The notes under the pieces are model-generated. The model did not search any database and was not told the DNA's origin. It saw nothing but the letters and a program-made list of their open reading frames with translations. A stretch of 64,000 nt of DNA from Mastigamoeba balamuthi. Taxonomy: Eukaryota; Evosea; Mastigamoebida; Mastigamoebidae. Where the stretch lies: contig CACRSC010000075.1 in assembly GCA_902651635.1 (NCBI GenBank), positions 221,440-285,439 on the forward strand. The letters are read 5' to 3'. Numbering within the stretch: the stretch's first letter is position 1; every line of letters starts with the position of its first letter. The position numbers and the translations under genes were made by a program. Positions 10,870 to 24,284 of the stretch are shown one piece after another.

Positions 10870-12370
10870 ATGTGCAGCTCGATGAGCAGCGCGCCGCTGC
10901 CCAAGGGCATGTGGCAGATCACGCCCAGCCTCTACAGTACCGCGCAGCTCCAGCAGCCCTGGTCTCACGAGCGCGCGCAGCTGTGGGGGAGGTGACGAGC
11001 GAGATACAGCTGCTGCTCCTGCGCCGCTTCGCAGACTCGCTCGCCGTCTGGGACCTCGTCGGCGACGGCTCCACCCGCGCCCCGCGCCTCTCCTCCAAGG
11101 TACCCAGCGCCCCGCAGCGACGGAACCGTCGAGAGCCGACCGAACGCGGCACTAAACGCGCTGCGACTGTTGAACGGTCGCGCGTCCGCCCAAAGGTCAG
11201 GGAGGCGCCGTTCGCCAACGCGACGGTGCCGACGCTGCAGCGCCTCTGCGACACCGTCCTGGCCCTCGCGCGCTGGCACGCCATCGATCCCGCCAACGTC
11301 TCGGTCCTGCACTACGCCCCCGATGTGCGGCCCCACGCCCTCCGCGTCTCCCCCCGCGCCTCGACTCAATTGATTCGCCGGGTCTGCTGCGAAAAAAGAA
11401 CAAAATTTGCACTTGAACTGATTGCAAATCGGGTATTCCGGATTGGAATCCGCTGTGTTGCCCGACGCATCCTCGTCTCTCCCGGTGCCCCAGATCAACT
11501 GATTTGAACGCAACTGAATGCGGAGTTGGAGTTTCTTTCTGCTCCAAGGGCTCAAAGAACCGAAACCGAATGCGTTGGGCGCCGCTCGCGGAGCAGACAG
11601 GGGGCGTGGGGGTGGTCCTGGCGAGCTTCCTGTACTACACGGGTGTCTCGGCGACGCCGCAGGCCGCGGCGGAGCTGCTGGGGCGCCCGCAGTGCGGGCA
11701 GGTGGCCATGACGTGCAACCAGCTGAGGTACGCGCGCTACTTCGCGGACCTGCTGTCGCGCGACAGCCTCCCCCAGGGCTCCGCCTCGAAGCTCGAGTCG
11801 GTGCGCGTCGAGCCGATGGGCCAGACGCTCGCTGTCGAGGTCTACCGCCACATGGACGAGAACCCCGTGACGCTCTTCTCCTCGTTCGACGGCAAGTTGC
11901 GCTGCCGCCGCTGCCATCCCCTCATCCCTCCCTTTGCTGTGCGCTGAGGCCGCTGCGTCGTGCGGGCAACTGCAGGGCCCGAGGGGCGTCTAAGAAGCAG
12001 CACGTGGAGGTGTTCCCCGGCGTAGAGGTGGACGAGGACGTGCGCATCCGCGTGTACCCCGTCGACGACGCTGAGAAGGCGGGCAACGGCACACTCGCGC
12101 CCTCGAGCCCCGCCGACGCTCAGCAAAGCCCGCGCAGGAAGTCGTCGTCGTGTTCAACACGTTCGCGTGCGCGCGGTCGCTGAAGCTGTGGCCCGAGGAG
12201 CTCGACTGCTCCAAGAGGAAGAAGTCTGGGCGCAGCTCCGCCGTCAAGTGGTCGCTCACCTGCGAGCTGCGCCCCCTGCGCGAGCACCCGCTGTCCTGCT
12301 GCGACTCGGCCCTACAACTGCGAGCCGACTGCCCTCGCCGGACTGCCCCGCGCGCCCCCTCCTCGCCCCT

Positions 12371-12402
<32 letters not shown>

Positions 12403-12955
12403 CCAGCGAGGAGCCCGGGTGCCGTGCGTCGCTGCCGCCGCAGAGGCCCTCGTGCCCCCCGCCCTCAGCTGCCAAGCCCTGCAAGCCCGCGTCGCCGCCA
12501 CCGCCACCGCCCAAGCCAGCGCGGCCGCAGGGCGCGGACGCGGCGCCGCCGAGGCCGCAGAAGCCCGCGGCGGCCCCGTCCTCGCCGGTCTACCAGGGCG
12601 TCAAGGTGTTCGTGCCGCCCGGGGTGCCCGCGGGCACGGCGGGCAGAGCGGACCCGACGAACCCGTTCAGCGACGACGCCGACGACGCCGCCTGCGCCGT
12701 CGACAGGACGAACCCGTTCTACGAGGACCTCGTCGAGCACCGCGCGAGCGCTCCCGGGACAGCGAACCCCTTCGCGCTCGCACGCCCGCGGACGTCCTCG
12801 GGGCCCTCGCCCCCGTCGTCGCCCGGCTGCGGGCCCCGGCACGCGATACCCGCCCGGTTGCCGCCGCCGCCTCCCCCTCCCTCGCCCCCCGGGTCCTCCG
12901 CGCAGCCCGTGCGGGCTTCGCAGGCCCCGCCCCTCGCGCTGGAGCCTCAGGCGAC
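10870..12955 (+). CDS. PTEN/auxilin/formin-like pseudophosphatase-C2 protein with NPF motifs (3' end at assembly N)
   Basis: Exons about 10870-11099, 11196-11324, 11597-11895, 11976 to about 12.05 kb and 12138 onward. The second and third exons spell a PTEN-type phosphatase domain whose P-loop reads HYAPDTGGVG where active enzymes have HCxxGxxRTG; the catalytic Cys is Tyr and the Arg is Gly, so it should be inactive. A PTEN-type C2 domain follows, then a long Pro-rich region with a CAG-encoded Gln run (about 12373-12402) and three Asn-Pro-Phe motifs (EH-domain ligands). Dead PTEN-C2 units occur in auxilin/GAK, tensins and class II formins; NPF motifs favour an endocytic role, while Pro-rich stretches could be a formin FH1. 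The first exon changes frame near a G5 run at about 10972, either a sequencing slip or an unrecognised intron. The gene ends at the lone N at 12956, where the frame changes. Confidence 0.7.
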
Positions 12956-12956
12956 N
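12956..12956. other. lone N: probable contig join
   Basis: Single undetermined base inside otherwise clean sequence. The protein-coding frame on the left (Pro-rich tail of the PTEN-like gene) and on the right (coiled coil of the U-box gene) are different, as if two contigs abut here. Confidence 0.6.
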
Positions 12957-13993
12957 CGGAGTTCCGCGAGTCGCTGGCGGCGTTCCGAATGGCGCGGGCC
13001 GACGACGAGGCGCGGGCCGCGGAGCAGGCGCACCGCGACGCGCAGCGCGAGCTGCAGAGGGCGCAGCAGCGCGAGGCGCGGATGGTCGAGGCGCTGGGGC
13101 GCAGGAGCGTGGCGTCGCTGAGCTGCGCGGACCTCGCGGACGTGCTCGCGGAGCTGGGGCTCTGCCGCTACGCGCAGCAGCTGCGGGCCAACAGGATCGC
13201 GGGCGACGTGGTGCTCGCAGAGGTCCGCGACCTCTGCATGGCCCGCGAGGACCGCAAGAAGTTCGTCCACGCGCTGCGCACCGTCGAGGCCTCGGGGCAC
13301 CTGCGCCTCACGCACACGGCGCTGCAGGCGCTCGCGGACCGCTGCGCCCCGGGCGACGTGGCGACGCGCGACGCGCTGCTCTGCGTCACGTGGTCCGCCG
13401 ACGAGGCGATGCTCTGGGTCGAGGACGCGGGCGGCATCTCGCCCAACGTCCGCCGCACGGTCTGCGACGCGCGCCTGACGGGCGAGGAGCTCGTCAACCT
13501 CGAGGCCGAGGACCTCGAGGAGATGGGCGTCCGCGCCAGCGGCGACCGCCGGCGCTTCCTCAACGCGACCTCTGCGCTGCAGCGCGCGCACTTTGAGGCC
13601 ATCGCCAAGTGCTTCTCGGGCGCCGCGGGCAAGAAGCCCAAGTGCGAGGCCACTGCGACAGCGACAGCGACTGCGAGTGCGACTGCGACTGCGACGGCAG
13701 CGGCGACCTCGGCAGCGGCCACGAGGGACTGCAGCGACGAGGAGGAGGTGCCGCGCGAGTACCTCTGCCCCATCACGCTGCAGCTGATGGAGGAGCCCGT
13801 CGTGGCCTCGGACGGCTTCATCTACGAGCGGGCGGCCATCGCCCAGTGGCTGGCCAAGCACAGCACGAGCCCGCTCACCAAGCGGCACATGAAGGCCGAG
13901 CCCCTCATCCTCTGCCAGACGCTCCGCAGCGCCATCATGAGCTTCAAGGAGCAGAGGGCCGCGCGCGACGCCTCGCGGGACATGTCCGACTGA
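12957..13993 (+). CDS. SAM-domain U-box E3 ubiquitin ligase (5' end at assembly N)
   Basis: The open frame right of the N ends in TGA at 13993. In order: a charged coiled coil (first ~45 residues), a SAM-like module (about 13110-13300), a linker, a second SAM-like module (about 13440-13590), an Ala/Thr-rich tract encoded by a hexanucleotide repeat (about 13650-13720), an acidic spacer and a C-terminal U-box (about 13755-13935) with the hallmark CPIT start, the EEPV step and a GFIYER core. U-boxes bind E2 enzymes and transfer ubiquitin without zinc; SAM modules usually mediate oligomerisation. Whether this joins the PTEN-like part upstream is doubtful, because the frame differs across the N and the combination is not one I know. 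The true start is therefore unknown. Confidence 0.85.
13650..13720 (+). repeat. degenerate GACTGC/GACAGC hexamer array
   Basis: Short tandem hexamer repeats inside the U-box gene that translate to alternating Ala and Thr/Ser between the second SAM module and the U-box; probably a flexible linker prone to length change. Confidence 0.7.
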
Positions 13994-14712
13994 GCCTCGC
14001 CCCCCGGGCGTAGGCCTGGGGGTGCGGGCTCTGGCCCTGGCCCCTCTGGGGGGGAGGGGGCCCCGAGGGGGTAGGGGGTAGGCGGGGCGCCACGTCAGCA
14101 GTGGGAGATATACAGATAGCAATTCCACGGACATTTCTTGTTATGGCTAAATCCAGATCGCCGCACGAATTTGGTAGCAATCTCTCCCAGAAATCCCTCG
14201 GCCTCGGCCGTCCTCCGGCTGGATGTCGCTCGCCGGGGTTTCTGGCGTTGTGGATGGTGCGTTTGATCCGCTGGATTCCACAGGCTAGATTTTGCAGGGA
14301 TGAATCAGGAAAAAAGGAGATATTTGTGGATATGAGATGTCCAAGACCCTGACTCGTTCCCCAAACGCTTCCGCCTGGCGGCGGGCACGCAGGCCCAGCC
14401 CGGGCGGCCCGCCGCGCCGCCCGGCCCCACCGGTGCCGCCAACCCGAGATATTTCAGCCGCACGCGGATCGCAAATTCGACAGAATTCCTAACCCGCTCG
14501 GGTCCTTTTTGAGAGGGACACAGAAAAGCCAGCAGACCGTTTCCGAAGCCCATTGGGTGCCCTGCTCCACATCCACATATTTCCCCTAACGACCGGTCGC
14601 TCGCGTGGCAGCCATTTACTAATCGCCCGGCAAAAGCGACCCCCCACAACGCCCCAGCGAACCCGGAAAGAGAGCAGAGGGAGAGAAGAGAAGACCACAG
14701 CGAGCGGAAAGA
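13994..14712. other. intergenic stretch upstream of 14713 gene
   Basis: No supported gene. It holds a G-rich block (14040-14085) just past the U-box stop, and GATAT-type motifs at about 14104 and 14445, similar to those upstream of several genes here. Confidence 0.4.
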
Positions 14713-15082
14713 ATGCGCACACTGCTGCAGAGCAGCGAGCACAAGCCCGGGCAGGTGTGGCACGCGTTCGTGCTGTGCAGGGAGATCACGCGCAGCCGCG
14801 ACTTCAGCGCGGACCGCGTGCAGGTGCGCCAGCGCAACGCCAAGAAGTTCGGGCCCGAGTTCCTCGGCGAGATGGCCGCCAAGGGCCACGCGCACCTCGT
14901 CGCCCACGACGCCGGCCACCGCCTGCTCGTCATCGACGTCGACAGCTGCAAGCGCGAGAGCGCCAGCAGGGGCGAGGGCCTCGTCAAGACGATCAAGCGC
15001 GAGTACCACGCGCGCGACGTCCGCGACCGCCTTTTCCGTGACTCGGGGATGACCGACGGCTTCCTCGACTCGCTCAAAAAAA
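14713..15082 (+). CDS. unrecognised protein, first exon
   Basis: ATG at 14713 opens a 123-codon exon ending at a GTGCGC donor after a run of A. The product is basic and globular-looking, with alternating hydrophobic strands and no signal peptide or membrane segment; I recognise no family. The next exon is uncertain. An acceptor at 15469 after a pyrimidine-rich tract would join in phase to 15470-15815, making one protein with the acidic tail described in the next entry. The frame is also open past the donor, but that part reads as Arg/Pro-rich shadow. Codon use and GC match real genes. Confidence 0.5.
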
Positions 15083-15596
15083 GTGCGCCATCCGGGCGAC
15101 GCCGGGACCGCGGCCCGGGCCCGCGCCGTAGGGCACGCCCCGCCCGTGCGCCGTGGGCCGCTGGCCGCCCGCCCCCGCTGGCCGTGTGCCTGCGCACGCG
15201 GTTCCTTATGTTCAAAACGCCCCTCTGTTTTTTTGTATTTCTTTTGTATAGAATTTGTCTGCGCTATTTTTGCCTGGGAGAGCTCCCTCGCTGCTCGCTG
15301 CGCGGCGCCCCGGGGGCTCGGACGGGCCGCCGGCCCCGGGAGCCGCGAGGGGGCGGCCGGAGGGGCCGGGGGAAGTCGGCGTTTAGTGGTAGATTTGGTC
15401 GAATTGGGGGTTGGGGAGAAAACGAAGACCCCCACACTTTTCTCACAGTTTTTCTACTTTGGTGGCAGTTGGGTTCGAGCCCGTCGCGCAGCACTCGAGG
15501 CTCTGGCGCGGGGGCGTGCACCGGGCGCCCCCGAGCCCCTGCGCCGCGCCCCGGCGCTCCAAGCGCTCGAAAACGGCGTGTTTAGACGCTCTTGCC

Positions 15597-15815
15597 ATGG
15601 CAGCGGCGGCGGGGCTCACAATCGTCGAAGTCAAGGACGACCCGCAGCCACCGCAGCTCCCAGAGCCCACCGACGACGCCCAGGACGCCTGCGCCGTGCA
15701 GGCCCTGGCCGAGGCCGTCGGCGGCGACGACGAAGACGACCTGTTCCGCTCGATGGAGCTCGAGAGCCCGCAGGAGTTCGAGGACTGCCTGCAGGTCGAC
15801 GGGCTGACCTGCTGA
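15597..15815 (+). CDS. small acidic protein or last exon
   Basis: A 72-codon frame from ATG 15597 to TGA 15815. The product is strongly acidic with a DDEDDLF core and Pro-rich N-terminal third, resembling an intrinsically disordered regulatory tail. It is either a small gene of its own or, equally likely, the C-terminal exon of the gene starting at 14713, because the frame is open upstream to an acceptor at 15469 with matching phase. No family is recognised. Confidence 0.4.
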   Translation: MAAAAGLTIVEVKDDPQPPQLPEPTDDAQDACAVQALAEAVGGDDEDDLFRSMELESPQEFEDCLQVDGLTC

Positions 15816-16944
15816 CCTGCTGAGACCTGCGCTGCTGCCTCTGCTGCCCCGCCCTCCCCCTCGCCCTTGCACAGAGCACCTGGGAGGAAGGCGGATGGGG
15901 GAGGTGCGCCCACTGGGGCCGTTGGAGACCACGTGGGCGGCCGTCGTCTCTACCTCCCCTCTTCTTTTAAGTGTCTACGATAGCACACAACAGTTCACTC
16001 CCGTCGCCTACGACGGGTCCCTCCCTCCCCCCTCTTCTGCATATACGCCCTTCCCACCATCTCTTCTGCCCCCGCCTAGACGCCTGCAAAACACCGCTGC
16101 TGCATACGGCACGCAATGCAATGGGGTTTGGGCGATGTGTTTGTTCCTAAATCGCTCCCAGTGTGTTCGCCACATTCGCCGCAATGCCCCGCCTGCGCTG
16201 CGGCTGCACGAAGCCGGGCCGGCCGTCCTACGGATGGCTCGGCAGCCCCTGGAGCGGCGGGCATGCCCTGTGTTCATTCCCCATCCCATTTCCAAGAGGT
16301 GCGCGATGATGAGACCCCCAGCAGCGTGCTTCATATGACTGGGACCCCGGGCGTGAACCAGTGTATCGGCTGAGTTGCCGATGAGACGCCTGCGCGGCTG
16401 CGCTGGTCTGCCGGTTCGCGTCGATTCGCCGCTGGGTGGTGGGGGGAAGGGGGTTGGGGTCTTCGCCGGGCTGGGACTAATGGGGCCAAAGACGATGGCC
16501 CTTGCTTTGCACCACAGGGCGGCCGCTGGACGCACCCAACGGGGCTGGCAGACCCTCTGCCGGCCTCACCCAGACCTCTGCCCCAGCCCTTCGCCCTCCC
16601 CGGAGGCGCGAGCGAGTCTTTTTGTACGCCAAACGTAACGGCGCTGGGGGGGCGTTGCGGGTGAGGGTCTTTTGGGGGCTATTTTTGGGCCAGTCTGGGA
16701 AACAGAGCACTGCTGATGTGGCGATCTCAATCACGCGCCACCCCCTCCTCGGGGGGCGGTGGCCTTACTTTTATTGGTACTCGCTTTCGCTCGTGGCGGG
16801 GAGGCGCTGGGGCTCTCTCGGGATCACCGGGCGGCTTGCTCTGTGCGGGGATGTGACTCTGGGGGACAATAAACACGAACTAATTGGAAACAGGAAATGG
16901 GCTGAGGGGGGGAGGGAGGGGGCGGAATCCCGAATTGAATCAAA
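15816..16944. other. intergenic stretch, convergent 3' ends
   Basis: Lies between the plus-strand acidic ORF and the 3' end of a minus-strand coiled-coil gene. Open frames are overlapping and featureless. A plus-strand AATAAA occurs at 16868-16873, far from any recognised plus-strand stop. Confidence 0.4.
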
Positions 16945-17451
16945 CTAGCACAACTTTTCGGGCACCAAGGGGCACCCGCTCGTCCCCAGGCTCTCCAGGC
17001 GCTTCTCTAGCGCCTTGACGCGCCCCTCGAGCTCGCAGACGACCTTGGCCAGCTCCCGGGCGCCGCGCTCGTCCTCGCCGGCCCTCTGGTCGAGCAGGAC
17101 GGCCTCCGCCTCGCCCTGTTCGCACAATTCGGTTTTCTCCTGAACTCGGAGCGACATCTCGTCGACGCTCGCCTGCTGCCGCATGACGTGGCCCGCCAGG
17201 GCCTCGACGGCCCCCCAGGCCTCGTCCACGTCGCCCTGCAGCCTGTCGACCTCGCTGGCGGACTCGAGAGTCGTCAGCGTCTCCTCCTCGACGGCCGCCT
17301 GCTGCTGCTCCTGACGGCGCGGACGAGCGAACGTCGGCTGCGGGACGCCTCGCACGAGGGCCCCGTCGCCGTCGCCGTCGTCGCCGCCGTGGTGGTGCTC
17401 GCTGTCGCCGCTGTGGTCGCTGCTGCTCATCTCGCTCGGGATCGACGACAC
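16945..17451 (-). CDS. coiled-coil protein with acidic His/Gly/Asp-rich N-terminus
   Basis: A single minus-strand frame of 168 residues, ATG ending at 17451, TAG at 16945. Residues 1-35 are Ser/Asp/His/Gly-rich and acidic; residues 50-155 are a long coiled coil rich in Glu, Ala, Leu and Val; the C-terminus ends in a short Cys/Pro segment. The second Met (residue 8) is an alternative start. There is no membrane segment. Its style resembles the 3503 and 60794 coiled-coil proteins, but I see no sequence kinship beyond composition. No family is recognised. Confidence 0.55.
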   Translation of the reverse strand: MSSIPSEMSSSDHSGDSEHHHGGDDGDGDGALVRGVPQPTFARPRRQEQQQAAVEEETLTTLESASEVDRLQGDVDEAWGAVEALAGHVMRQQASVDEMSLRVQEKTELCEQGEAEAVLLDQRAGEDERGARELAKVVCELEGRVKALEKRLESLGTSGCPLVPEKLC

Positions 17452-18520
17452 AGTTGCCTCTTGTTGGTTTGTTCGCTGGGTGGGTACGGACGGAGCGCTG
17501 CCTCAGACTCCCGCTACTGACTCTCTTGGTGGTGTTTTTTGTGTTGTGCGTCATGTGGGGGCGTGAGGGCGCCCAGCGGTCAACGGTGTGTGCGTGCGGC
17601 TGGGTGGTTTCTGAGAAGTCTGTCGCGCGGTCCGGGAATATTCCCGTGAACGCCGGCAGAGCGTCACCGCTTATCAACGGAATTCTCGATTCTGGACGCG
17701 CATTCGCACCCGCTCGCCTTGCCGCGCGAGGTCTGAGATCGCCTGTTCCGCGCCGATACGCACCGAAATTGCAGCTGAGCAGCTATCAGATGGGGAGCCT
17801 CTGCCAGCGGAACCCCCTCCCCCGTGGTGCCCCTGGCGGCCAAGCGGCGGGGCACGGGGCGGGCAGATCGCCCCACGGCAGAGCGAGGGGTTCTGCGGGG
17901 AGGGAGCAATGCTGGGCCTTCGCGGTTTGCCCGATAACGGCTCTCGGCCTTTGTTCTCTGGGTGCCGCCGGTGGCCCGCGACGATCGATCCCCCCACAGC
18001 AGCAGGTGGGGGGTGAGGGTGGGAGAGAGCACGAGGGGAGGGAGGGCTGCGAGAGCGATTCAATTGATCGACAGTAGCGGGGGGCGGGTGGGAGTGGGAA
18101 TGGGGCCTAGAAACGAGCATCTGGGCCGAGAAACGGCGGTACGGGTGTTGGGACCCGCCGGTTAGGTGCAAACAGCGGCGGACCCGATCGGGAAGGCGAG
18201 GGTCTTTTGGCGGTGAATGCGACCCCGGGGAAAATGCATCGGCAATACAACGAACCATCACCGAAGATGCACAGCGATTTGGCGCGAACATCCAGATATC
18301 CCAGTTCGTATCCGATGACCCCCCCCCCGCCTCCGCCCGCCGTTCGAGCTGCTCGCATCCCCCGCACATTCCTGGCGGCCACAGTCCCGCCCCGACGCCT
18401 TCACCCCAACAGGCCCCCCACACCGAAGATTCCACGCATACGTCAGATTCTCGGGATTTCAGATAAATCGCCCAAGCGGTGCCGGCCCACCCCGCCTGTC
18501 CCAGGCAAGGCAGCGCCCCG
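17452..18520. other. divergent upstream region of coiled-coil and kinase genes
   Basis: No supported gene. It contains a CAATTGA core at about 18061, a perfect GAATATTC palindrome at about 17637, and GATATC at 18295-18300, about 220 bp before the kinase ATG. Long open frames here are shadows with extreme Pro/Arg content. Confidence 0.4.
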
Positions 18521-21421
<2,901 letters not shown>

Positions 21422-21738
21422 CAGCGGCAGAGGCGGCAGTGAGAGAGAGAGAGAGAGAGACTGAGTGTGGGAGAGCACCACGACTGCATCAAAAATCAAC
21501 TGAATTGCGCTGTACAACCGGTGGAGCACCAAGCGGGCTCTCCCCCCATTGGAATCTTATTCATTCCTCCTCGCACGGCCCCCGTTCCTCAGCGTCCCCC
21601 GCCGCCCTTGACCGCGAGGACTCCAAGAACCCCCAGATATCGGTATCTTTTCATTTTTCGATCGTTACGTGGGGTGCGCGTTCTCCTCCTGTTCCCCGAC
21701 GGTTTTCGGTCACAAAAATACTGTGTAGGGGACCACAC
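21422..21738. other. intergenic: GA repeat and dipeptidase upstream region
   Basis: Directly after the kinase stop is a (GA)n run (about 21441-21459). Farther on, GATATC lies at 21636-21641, about 100 bp before the dipeptidase ATG. No coding potential was recognised. Confidence 0.5.
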
Positions 21739-23853
21739 ATGGCTGAGGTGAGTCAGGCGAGCAACCGCGCGATAGTGGAGCAGCTGAGCGCGCTGCACCC
21801 GGAGGCTGCGTCTGTGTGGCGCCACTTTGTGTCGCTCTGCGAGGTGCCCCACTGCTCGGGCCACACGGCCGCTGCCTCCCGCTGGGCCGAGGCCGCCGGC
21901 AGGTCCCTGGGCGGCGACGTCCGCGCAGACGCCGCGGGCAACGTCTCCATCCGGTTCCCCGCGACGCCGTGCGCCTGACATCCGTTGCCCCTGCCCTCCC
22001 CCCCACCGCGTCTGCTGCGCTGACACAGCGGTTTTCTGCGATTATTCCCGCACCACGTCACTGCGCCCCGCGTCGGCCACCCAACAGGGGGTGCGAGAAG
22101 GCGCCGGGCGTGGTGCTGCAGGCGCACCTGGACATGGTGGGCACGAAGCTCGAGGACCTGCACTTTGACTTTGCCAAGGACACCATCTCCATCGGTGCGG
22201 CCCCCCGTCCCTTGTTCCTGCCCGCAGCGGTAAATGTGTTTCCCAGAAGTGGGCATGTCTTTTGTTCTGCGTCATTCAGTTGAATATCGTTGCGTGTTTT
22301 TTTCAGAGTTGAGAAAAGAAAGAACGAGGGTCTCCGGCGGTCATTCAAGAGCTCACCTGATCCGCGCGGCGCTCCAGAGGTCGAGGGCGACAGGATCAGG
22401 GCCAAGGGCACGACGCTGGGCGCGGACGACGGCAGCGGCGTGGCCGTGGCGCTGGCGCTGGCCGGCGACAAGTCGGCAGCGCACGGCCCCCTCGAGATCC
22501 TCTTCACCGTCGACGAGGAGATCGGTAAGCCCCCAGAGCATCCCAGAGCCCTCCCGAAGCCCCTGCTCACCGTGCGACTGCAGGGATGATCGGGGCCAAC
22601 CACCTGGGGGAGGGCATGATCACGGCCGGGGCCAAGTACCTCGTCAACGTGGACTCGGAGGAGTTCGGAGAGCTCACGGTCAGCTGCGCCGGCAGCGCCA
22701 AGCGCGAGATCCGCATCCCCGTGCCACGCGCGCCGCACGCTGCGTCGGGCTGGACGCACTACGCCATGAAGCTCAAGGACCTCAAGGGCGGCCACTCGGG
22801 CCTCCGTGCGTCCTCATCTCTCCGGTTTCATGGCTGAAAAACGTTGTCGACGTTCAATTGAATTATGTGCGCAAACGGGACTCAACAAATCTACACAGAG
22901 ATCCATGTCGGGAGGGCCAACGCCATCAAGTGGGCGGCGCACATCCTGCTGGACAACAAGGCGACCCTGACGGGGACTCAGTTCCGCCTCAGCGCGTTCA
23001 GCGGAGGCAACGCGCACAACGCCATCCCCAGCGCCTGCTCCGCGGAGCTCGCGGTGCCCTCGGGCAGCGCCGACGCGTTCCTGGCCGAGGCCAGGGCGAC
23101 GTTCGCGGCGCTGTACGAGCGCTGGTCGCACGTCGAGGGCACTCCGGTCCTCGAGTTCACTCGCATCGACGCGCCGACGACCGCCGACGCCCTGACGGCC
23201 ACCGCGTCGCGCACGGCGCTGCGCTTTGTGGAGTCGATCCACCACGGGGTGTGGGCCTGGAGCGAGGACTGCCCGGGGCTCGTGGAGACGTCGCAGTCGC
23301 TGTCGCGCGCAGGCCTCGCGGGCACCGAGTTTTGGGCCGAGATTTACGCGCGCTCGGCGAAAACCGAGTCCACGGCCCGGATGTCGGTTGTCGCCGACTC
23401 CATCGCCGCGCTCTACAACGGGAGGGTCGTCCGCAACTCGGCGGACGCGCCCGGATGGCCCGCGGACCCGTCGTCGCGCCTGTACGCGAAAACAACGGGT
23501 CGTGGCGCAGAACTCGTCTTACCGTTCTCTCGCACAGGTGCGTTGCGGCGCAGAGGGTGTTCAAGGAGCAGTTCGGGCGTGAGCTGTCTGTGGCGCCGTG
23601 CCACGCGGGGCTCGAGTGCGGCATCATCCTGAACAAGTACCCCGAGAACCACCTGCAGGCCATCTCGGTGGGCCCCAACCTGCGCAACCCGCACACCACC
23701 AACGAATGTTCGCCTCCCTCCCTCCCTCTTTCGTCCCTCAAACCGCATGCCCTCCACCACGCGCTGAATGCACACGCAGTCATGGAGCTGAGCTCGTGCG
23801 TCAAGCTGCTGCAGTACCTCAAGGCTCTCCTGGCAGACCTCTCCAAGCCCTAA
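21739..23853 (+). CDS. pepD: PepD-type aminoacyl-histidine dipeptidase (M20 family)
   Basis: Seven exons (21739-21968, 22088-22194, 22378-22524, 22584-22805, 22899-23481, 23538-23707, 23780-23853) sum to 511 codons in a clean frame. The product is a cytosolic di-zinc dipeptidase that cleaves Xaa-His and related dipeptides. Metal and catalytic motifs of the M20/PepD family are all present: QAHLDMV, GADDGSG, TVDEEIGMIGA, NVDSEE, KGGHSG and, near the C-terminus, HAGLECG. The length is close to the roughly 485 residues of bacterial PepD. There is no signal peptide. The family is essentially bacterial and archaeal, with scattered protist copies, so an old horizontal acquisition later filled with introns is plausible (inference). 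The gene uses GTNCG donors at five of six introns. Confidence 0.92.
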
Positions 23854-24284
23854 ATGACCAAGAGGCCCCGAACTCCCGAGAGTCCTGTCCTCCACCCGGA
23901 AAATGCCTGTTGCTCGCCTTCCTTCCCGGATCCCGAGCCAAGCACATTGAACATTCTCCAAGGGCTGATCCAAATCAAGAACAAAACAACCATTCAATCA
24001 AACACCCTTTTGGGCGCTTTCACAGTGAGACAGTGCGAGGGGCTGATGAGCAGTTTTCTGTGAGCTGAGTGAGTTGAGCCTTATCCCGACCCCTATGTGA
24101 ACGCGAGAGTACGAACGCACTCGAGGCAGCACAGGCCATGATGCCAGGAACCATACTTTCTGAGAAACCTCGTAGTCCACGCCAGGAATTCCGTAAACCG
24201 GAGAACAAAAGACCCCCAGCTCTACCCCAATAACCGGGCAGACAACTCAGAAACTTCATTGTCCTTATTTTGCCGAGTGGACAC
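23854..24284. other. intergenic, 3' flank of dipeptidase
   Basis: No gene seen. Contains one copy of a 41-bp repeat (23981-24021), followed by a shared GTGCGAGGGGCT word at about 24033. Confidence 0.5.
23981..24021. repeat. 41-bp dispersed repeat, copy 1
   Basis: Matches 25783-25823 at 38 of 41 positions. Both copies are followed within about 15-30 bases by the same GTGCGAGGGGCT word. Located 3' of the dipeptidase. Confidence 0.8.

Noticed and set aside
12947-14134. 395-codon minus-strand frame
   Set aside because: Exactly antisense to the SAM/U-box coding sequence; Arg/Leu/His-rich composition of a shadow frame.
14305-15435. 376-codon minus-strand frame
   Set aside because: Antisense to the 14713 exon; part of it looks globular only because it mirrors real codons. 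No start context or domain.
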